Below are positions 58,701 to 64,000 of a stretch of DNA of 64,000 nucleotides, piece after piece. Position 1 is the first letter of the stretch. The number at the start of each line of letters is the position of its first letter. The DNA is taken from NCBI GenBank assembly GCA_009363875.1, contig CM018695.1, positions 67,144,907-67,208,906 on the forward strand, in the 5' to 3' direction. The notes beneath the pieces were generated by a model. That model was not told where the DNA came from, did not search any database, and saw only the letters and a list, made by a program, of their open reading frames with translations. This DNA comes from Mikania micrantha (Eukaryota; Streptophyta; Magnoliopsida; Asterales; Asteraceae). The position numbers and the translations under genes were made by a program.

Positions 58701-60435
58701 GGAAAAGTGTTGAATTTGATAAATTTAAGCTTAATTTAGAAGAAGTCCCAACTTTTAGTCTTGGTCTTACTCAAGAAACCCAAAAAGTTGATACATGTGG
58801 AGATTTGACACAAGAAATGTTAGATGCTGCTGTTGAAATAGAAAAGCTATATGGATTAAAAAAATTGGAAGGCAAAAATACTTCAAATGATCAGAAAGGT
58901 AAGGATGTTAATGAAAAGGAAGGCATGGGCAGTTTGGAGAAGAAAGGTGGTGAATTGAGAAAAAAAGGAAGGACAAAACAAATATCTTCATTTAAATGCT
59001 CGCCTTATGTGGATAGAACAGTCAATATAGACAAGTGTTTGAGTGCGGAAGAAAAAAAAAATTGGAACTATCTTGTTAATGGTGCTATGGATAAAGAGTA
59101 AGATTATTTAGTATTTATTTTGATAGTTTATTTGTATGTTATTTACTCATTATATTAATAACATTACTCAAGTTAATACATGTTTTATACAGAAAAGAGG
59201 CTGCTAAAGTTAAGGAAGGTGATCATGGTAAAAATAATGAAGTTGAAAGAACATTGGGTATGTGGAATTTTTTTTTATAGTCTTGCTACATATGTTTAAT
59301 TTTATGATAATGGATGGTTACGTGTATGTAAAAAACCCTGTTACATGTATGTAATCAAATACAAACATATACGTAATCATCTTATTAAGTATGTGTAATT
59401 AGTTAGATACATGCATTTAGTCAACATATTATTTAAATTATCATATTATAATTTGTGTATTTCATTACAGAACGGATATATTTTCCACGGAGAATGGAAC
59501 TAGGAGTACCCACTTTAATTTTAACTCCTTATTGCCAAGACAGGAAGTGTTCAATGATGTTATTGACTGTTGGGTTGCAGTTTTAAACTTTGAGGAAAAG
59601 AACAGAAGTCCAAGTTCTTTGAGGCGTCTTTTTTGTCCGACAACACCCTTTGTAAGTTATTTGTTATTGAAGTAGTTTAATAAATAAAAATATTTAAAGT
59701 TTTTTTGGTGTTCTGATTTGAATATATTTAAACAGTATGGATGGGTACTAGATAACTCAGATGAAACAAGATATGCATTCTTTGAGACTCACCTTCATGC
59801 TGTATTGGAAGGAAATGAAAAACTATATGATTTGAAGCAATTTGATGTTGTTTTGTTCCCCATTTTTGAGAAGCATCATTTTTACTTAATGAGCTTTGAT
59901 CTGAAGAATCCATGTATACGATTGATTGATAATATGCATGCGTCGCAATGTCTAATTCTATTTCGTGATGATGTTGATTATCTGAAGAAATCTACATGTT
60001 ACAAAGTGGTTAGCAATTTTTTATATTTTGTTTTTGTTAGTTATTGTATGTATGTAGTTTTGTACTACTAATTACATTTTTTTTATTGTTTTCTTCATTG
60101 CAGAAATATATATTTTTACTGCACCTAAAGAAGGTTAATCATCCGAAATTAAAGGAACTTGAAGGTTTACCTGTAGAGAAGTTAAAGCTTAGCTGGGCAA
60201 CAACCAAAAACTTTGTTGATTGTGGAATTTTTGTTATGCGTCACATGGAAATGTTTAATGCTAATTATGCAAGATCATGGGATTGTGGGTTCCCAAAGGA
60301 TGAGAGAGCAAGAAGATGAAGTGTGGTTTGTTAAGGAAAAAATACGCATGCAAAATGTTAACTTCAGATGTCAACATTTACAAAGATAGAATTATCAAGG
60401 AAGCGGATGAGTTAGATGTTGCGACGACAAATTAG
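55765..60435 (+). pseudogene. Ulp1/C48 cysteine protease-like gene of the MULE, 13 exons, frameshifted
   Basis: Exons by GT-AG junctions and phase: 55,765-55,771; 55,839-55,949; 56,040-56,096; 56,181-56,279; 56,377-56,434; 56,534-56,578; 56,711-57,426; 57,981-58,241; 58,325-59,097; 59,193-59,257; 59,471-59,651; 59,736-60,008; 60,104-60,435. The N-terminal part is basic. Exon 7 has a mobile-domain-like region (MGFGKLLSF to LLGLPLGGIDI); exon 8 has YVDRVSCRGINEK and GGFGFGEI. The C-terminal protease has His in KHHFYLMSF, Asp in RLIDNMH and Cys in DCGIFVM, matching the C48 triad. Frame problems are an extra base in an A run at about 56,406-56,414, a phase mismatch entering exon 11 and an extra AG at about 60,302-60,306. 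SUMO-protease activity is not demonstrated. Exon ends are manual predictions. Confidence 0.75.
57427..57980 (+). other. Long intron 7 carrying palindrome array
   Basis: The intron contains about ten copies of half or whole GATTACATATATGTAATC, including a perfect one at 57,878-57,895, and little else. Confidence 0.7.
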
Positions 60436-61281
60436 ACACTACTTTATGTGTTTTTTTTTAAATGTGGTTGATAACTGATGGTGTTTTTTGTGTTTTTACA
60501 TGTGGTTAGTAACCGATGGTTTTGTGTGTTGGGATGATGATATGACATATTTTTTATTTGCTTTGTTTTTTATTATAGATTATCAATTAAGGATACATAT
60601 TTCTCTAAGTGGTTATGTATATGTAACCAAGTGATTACATATATGTAATCAGTTTGTTATTTGTTTTAATTTTTTGATTACATATATGTAATCAATTGGT
60701 CATGATTGTTTAAATACTACTTGTTCTTATTTTCATTTAATATACTAATTATTGAATTATGGACTCATTATTATAACCCCAACTTTATGCTTTTAAAGCC
60801 ATATCTTTTATATTGTTTTTGTTTTGGTATTTTTAATTCTATATTCAAAACAACTACATTATTTATAAAACTGAATGTCTCAAAACTAATTTGAAACAAC
60901 ATGTGAGTTAAAAGTAACCAACTGAATGTCTCATCACTGATATTCAATTGTGATTACATATACTAGTTAAAGTTATACTGATAGTCAATAACCAGTTGGT
61001 TATTTGCTTAAAATGATTTGATAACATATATGTAATCAACTAGTTAAAAATGTTTACCCATATGAGTTATAAGTTATACTTATAATCAATAATCAGTTTG
61101 TTATTTGTTTATAATAATTTGATAACATATATGTAATCAACTAGTTAAAATTGTTTATATGCTACATGTTCTTATTTTAAACAAAAATGAAAAAAAATGC
61201 ATTGAAATAAGTGAATTATAATGTTGAAAAACAAAACTAGTGTATGGTAAAGTCATGCATAAAAAAAATATTCTGTTCTTT
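60436..61281. other. Convergent intergenic spacer of the MULE
   Basis: 845 bases between the two gene ends, AT-rich, without an ORF of note. Perfect palindromes GATTACATATATGTAATC at 60,633-60,650 and 60,676-60,693 and several half-sites (60,955; 61,020-61,045; 61,125-61,145) lie here. Both 3' ends and polyadenylation signals should fall in it. Confidence 0.6.
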
Positions 61282-63956
61282 TTATTTAGATGCGTAATCG
61301 TCTTCGCTAACTTGTAAATTTTCAGAATCTTCTAGTTTATCATCCACATCAGAACTTCCATCTGCATTAATTTGATATTCTTCTTCATCTGTATCATGAT
61401 TGGTGGATGCAAATTCTTCCATATCTTTCTTTTTAACAGGGCAATTCCTAGAATCATGATTGTTGACCATCTTATTACAGTATCGACACTTCCTTTTTGG
61501 CTTTTGGCTGTTTATGATTGCCTTCTCCCCAGGACCTATTAGCCTCCTATTAGTCCCACAACCTTTATTACGTATCCCAGGTGATATGGTATACTTAATG
61601 CTGCTTGGTTCAGACACATTTACAAGCTCTTGAATTATATCATTTTTAGTCTGATTAATTTGTGAATAAGGAATTTCTTGAAATATCTTTTCCTTTATAG
61701 CTTAAACTTCCTTATCAAGCAATGCAAGTCTTTCAGGATCATTACGAATTGTAACAACGGTTTGTTGTATATTATCCACAATACGATTCCTGGTAGTAGA
61801 ACTTTCGGATTGGTCAACACAATACCTGTTAGACATACTAAACACGCTTCTTGGTAACACGTCCCTTCTCCATCTGTTATGAACGTATTGAATAGGTATT
61901 TTATCAATCTTGCGGTGCCTGAAAACACAAAAAACATGATGACACAAGTACCCAATACGTGTGAATCCCATGCATGTACATGATACCGAATCATCTTTTA
62001 AGTCGAAATTCACCTGTAATAATAATGTCAAAATGTTCCAACTTTTTCAAAATTATAAACAACAATTTGTGTATAAAAATATGAAGATATGATACATTAA
62101 TTTTTATTACCGTAAATTCATTGATGATGTTGCACTTATTGTCTTGATGAGTAACACAGTAAGTGTGTAATCCATTATCAATATTTCGATTCGATATGTA
62201 GCACAATGTGGTGGATTTGTAAATCTCCTTTTGAACCTCTTTGAATATCGTTCGAGTGTATATCTCGTTTGCATTACGTTCAATATTCATTGTGGTACAG
62301 AATTGAGGTGTTGTTGTTGTGGTGGTATGCTCTAACAGTCTTTGATTAAACCTTTGCCCATCAATTGCAGAATCAAAAGCTAACAAAAATTGTATTAATG
62401 TATTAGATCCACTTGAGTTAACCTTAAAAAGAGAGTTTGAGCTTTCACATCTTGATGTTGTCTTCATTAAACAACACATGGGTATATCTTTGAAGTATCC
62501 AGGGACCCATTTATCTCTAATGGAATATATATAACGTAACCATTCATGATTCTGCAAGTTGTTTTGTTCCATTAGCAATTTCCATCTTTCTTCAAATGTG
62601 GAAGGATCAAGGTATACATTCCAAACTAGCTTGTGTATTGCACTTCGGATGTTTGAATTTTTCAAAACATTACCACAAACCTACATAATCAAATTGTTAA
62701 ACTAATTATATGTTTTAACTGGTTACTCAATGATTACATATATGTAATCAATTGGTTACATATATGTAATCACTTGGTTACATATATGTAATAAAAATGC
62801 TTATGTCCTAAACAGTTGACTCATGTGTTTATACCTTTTTGGGAATCTTCTCAGTTATATGCCACATACACAACCGATGAAATGATTGATCAAAAACACT
62901 ATTTACAGCTTGTTTCATTGCAGCGTCTTGGTCAGTGAGAATTAATGTAGGCTGCTTTTCATGAGCTGTTATAAAACATTTTAGCAACCACTTGTAAGAC
63001 TCAATAGATTCGTTATATAATAAACCTGCCCCAAATGTAACACACTTCTTGTGATGATCAACACCAGTAAATGGAACAAAAATCATGTTATAACTGCAAA
63101 AAAAAATATAAAAAAAACATTATAAACATGAAAAAAATGTAATTCATACAATCATTTCTTACAACTTACATGTTGGTTTTATATGTCGCATCAAATGCCA
63201 GAACATCACCAAAAACCTTATAGTTTTTCTTAGAAACATCATCAGCCCAGAATAAACCTCTAACCTCGTAATCAATACAATGGCAATTGAACGTAAAATT
63301 TATTAATTGCTCTGACCGTTCAGTCATTCTGTTAACAAACATTTGAGCATCCCCCTTCTTAATAAACATAGAAACATCACGGCCAAAATTCTTAAAATCA
63401 GTTTTTGTACCCCGAACCATATGATGACCACCCTTTAATGCAACTTGCAATCTGTGGGCTTTACTTGGACCAACATTAGCCAAACGACATTTAGCAATAT
63501 ACTCTTTGTCTGTAAAGATAAGTCTCCTTTTCTTTTTTGATAAATCAAGGCTGTCCGAGTTGATTAAACCATGGTTATGATTCTCGATATGTTCATACAA
63601 CTGAAAACTTGATGTGTCTTTTATATATTTCACCTTTATACGTGCTTTGCACTCTGTAACTTTAAAATTAGTACGACGTATAGGAGATTTGTCTAATAAG
63701 TCAAAAACAACTCCATGAGGTTTCCCAGCTTTGGTACACATCATATATCTATGTGTAATAACTCCATCTTTGTTTTTTTTCATTGCACCTAATTGAGTGC
63801 AAAAACCCGCCAGCTGTGCATACCGATCATACATAAAAACCACATCATCCCATTTAGCGAAAACACAACCAACAATTGGTTTAAATTCATCCCTTACTAT
63901 AGGTGTCCAATACCTTGTGCCATTAGGAGAGTCATATACGGTACTACACATAGAAT
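61282..63956 (-). pseudogene. FAR1-type MULE transposase, one nonsense codon, 5' end open
   Basis: Minus-strand exons: 63,956-63,170; 63,093-62,835; 62,680-62,111; 62,013-61,282, all with GT-AG joins in phase. A further upstream exon may exist beyond the window; otherwise ATG 63,951 starts it. Exon one has a FAR1 DNA-binding zinc region (YMMCTKAG, TECKARI, ENHNHG) and ends in FDATYKTN with the first catalytic Asp. Exon two has ILTDQDAAM (second Asp) and CMWHI. Exon three has FEERWKLL (candidate Glu) and WVPGYF. Exon four has a SWIM finger (CTCMGFTRIGYLCHH), then TAA at 61,704-61,702 in an otherwise open frame that continues to a C-terminal CRYCNK...HDSRNC zinc knuckle and acidic tail. One substitution thus separates it from an intact frame; whether the short form is active is unknown. 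Confidence 0.88.
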
Positions 63957-64000
63957 CTTCAAAAAAACAAAAAAATAAGAACATATACTCTGTACATGTA

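Larger units (their letters stand above)
54235..64000. mobile_element. Mutator-like element with Ulp1-like protease gene, right end outside window
   Basis: It carries a plus-strand multi-exon C48 protease-like gene (55,765-60,435) and a convergent minus-strand FAR1/MULE transposase gene (61,282 to beyond 63,956). MULEs that carry a Ulp1-like gene are known in dicots (Kaonashi-type in Arabidopsis; similar in melon), so the two genes are taken as one element. The left end is placed at GGGGGAGGTTC after the TA tract, where LTR similarity stops. Terminal repeats and target duplication cannot be tested here. A family-specific palindrome is scattered through its introns and spacers. Confidence 0.75.

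Noticed and set aside
55765..60435. Protease gene as an independent host SUMO protease
   Set aside because: Convergent FAR1/MULE transposase next to it, shared palindromic repeats in both genes' introns and frame breaks all favour a transposon-borne gene.

Overview
This window is repeat-dominated nuclear DNA from a flowering plant, most likely Asteraceae. That assignment is inferred from the Sirevirus ORF3 type, the Tekay-type gypsy elements and the receptor-kinase pseudogene, not from a search. Coding density is low and almost every coding stretch belongs to a transposable element. I saw no intact host gene, no rRNA or tRNA gene and no CRISPR array.

Layout. 1-11,273: a minus-strand Sirevirus-type Ty1/copia element with 5' LTR, PBS, gag, pol and a long ORF3 that runs off the left edge; its 3' LTR lies outside the window. 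It sits in ORF3 of a second, plus-strand copia element (11,274-14,253) that ends in a complete 3' LTR. 14.25-19.98 kb: a gene-poor stretch holding a foldback MITE, a 420-bp TRIM with two LTRs, two hAT MITEs, a 1-kb hAT derivative and a receptor-kinase pseudogene split by one of the MITEs. 19.98-37.7 kb: a mosaic of minus-strand Ty3/gypsy elements: a 2.2-kb LTR, a large non-coding internal region, a gag/leader remnant, and a recognisable but broken Tekay-type chromovirus whose 5' LTR is split by a 3.8-kb solo LTR with a perfect 5-bp duplication. 37.8-40.6 kb: four more MITEs. 41.5-53.6 kb: a second-family copia gag pseudogene interrupted by an 8.6-kb gypsy-derived large non-coding element with two 2.45-kb LTRs and target-site duplication AAACT. 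53.84-64 kb: a gypsy LTR fragment whose (CA)n(TA)n tract is followed by a Mutator-like element carrying a Ulp1/C48 SUMO-protease-like gene (plus strand) convergent with a FAR1/MULE transposase gene (minus strand).

How the parts relate. The insertion order can be read from target duplications and from reading frames that rejoin when an insert is removed (copia gag around the gypsy element, kinase around the hAT MITE). The strongest signals outside ordinary annotation are family-specific arrays of short palindromes in non-coding DNA: TTCG(A/T)GTAC(A/T)CGAA in the Sirevirus LTR, leader and ORF3 promoter region; TCGCGTACCGCGA in gypsy LTRs; and GATTACATATATGTAATC in introns and spacers of the Ulp1-MULE. 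The Sirevirus also appears to carry an LTR-like TATA module upstream of ORF3.

All calls come from reading the sequence; family names rest on recognised motifs, not on database searches.
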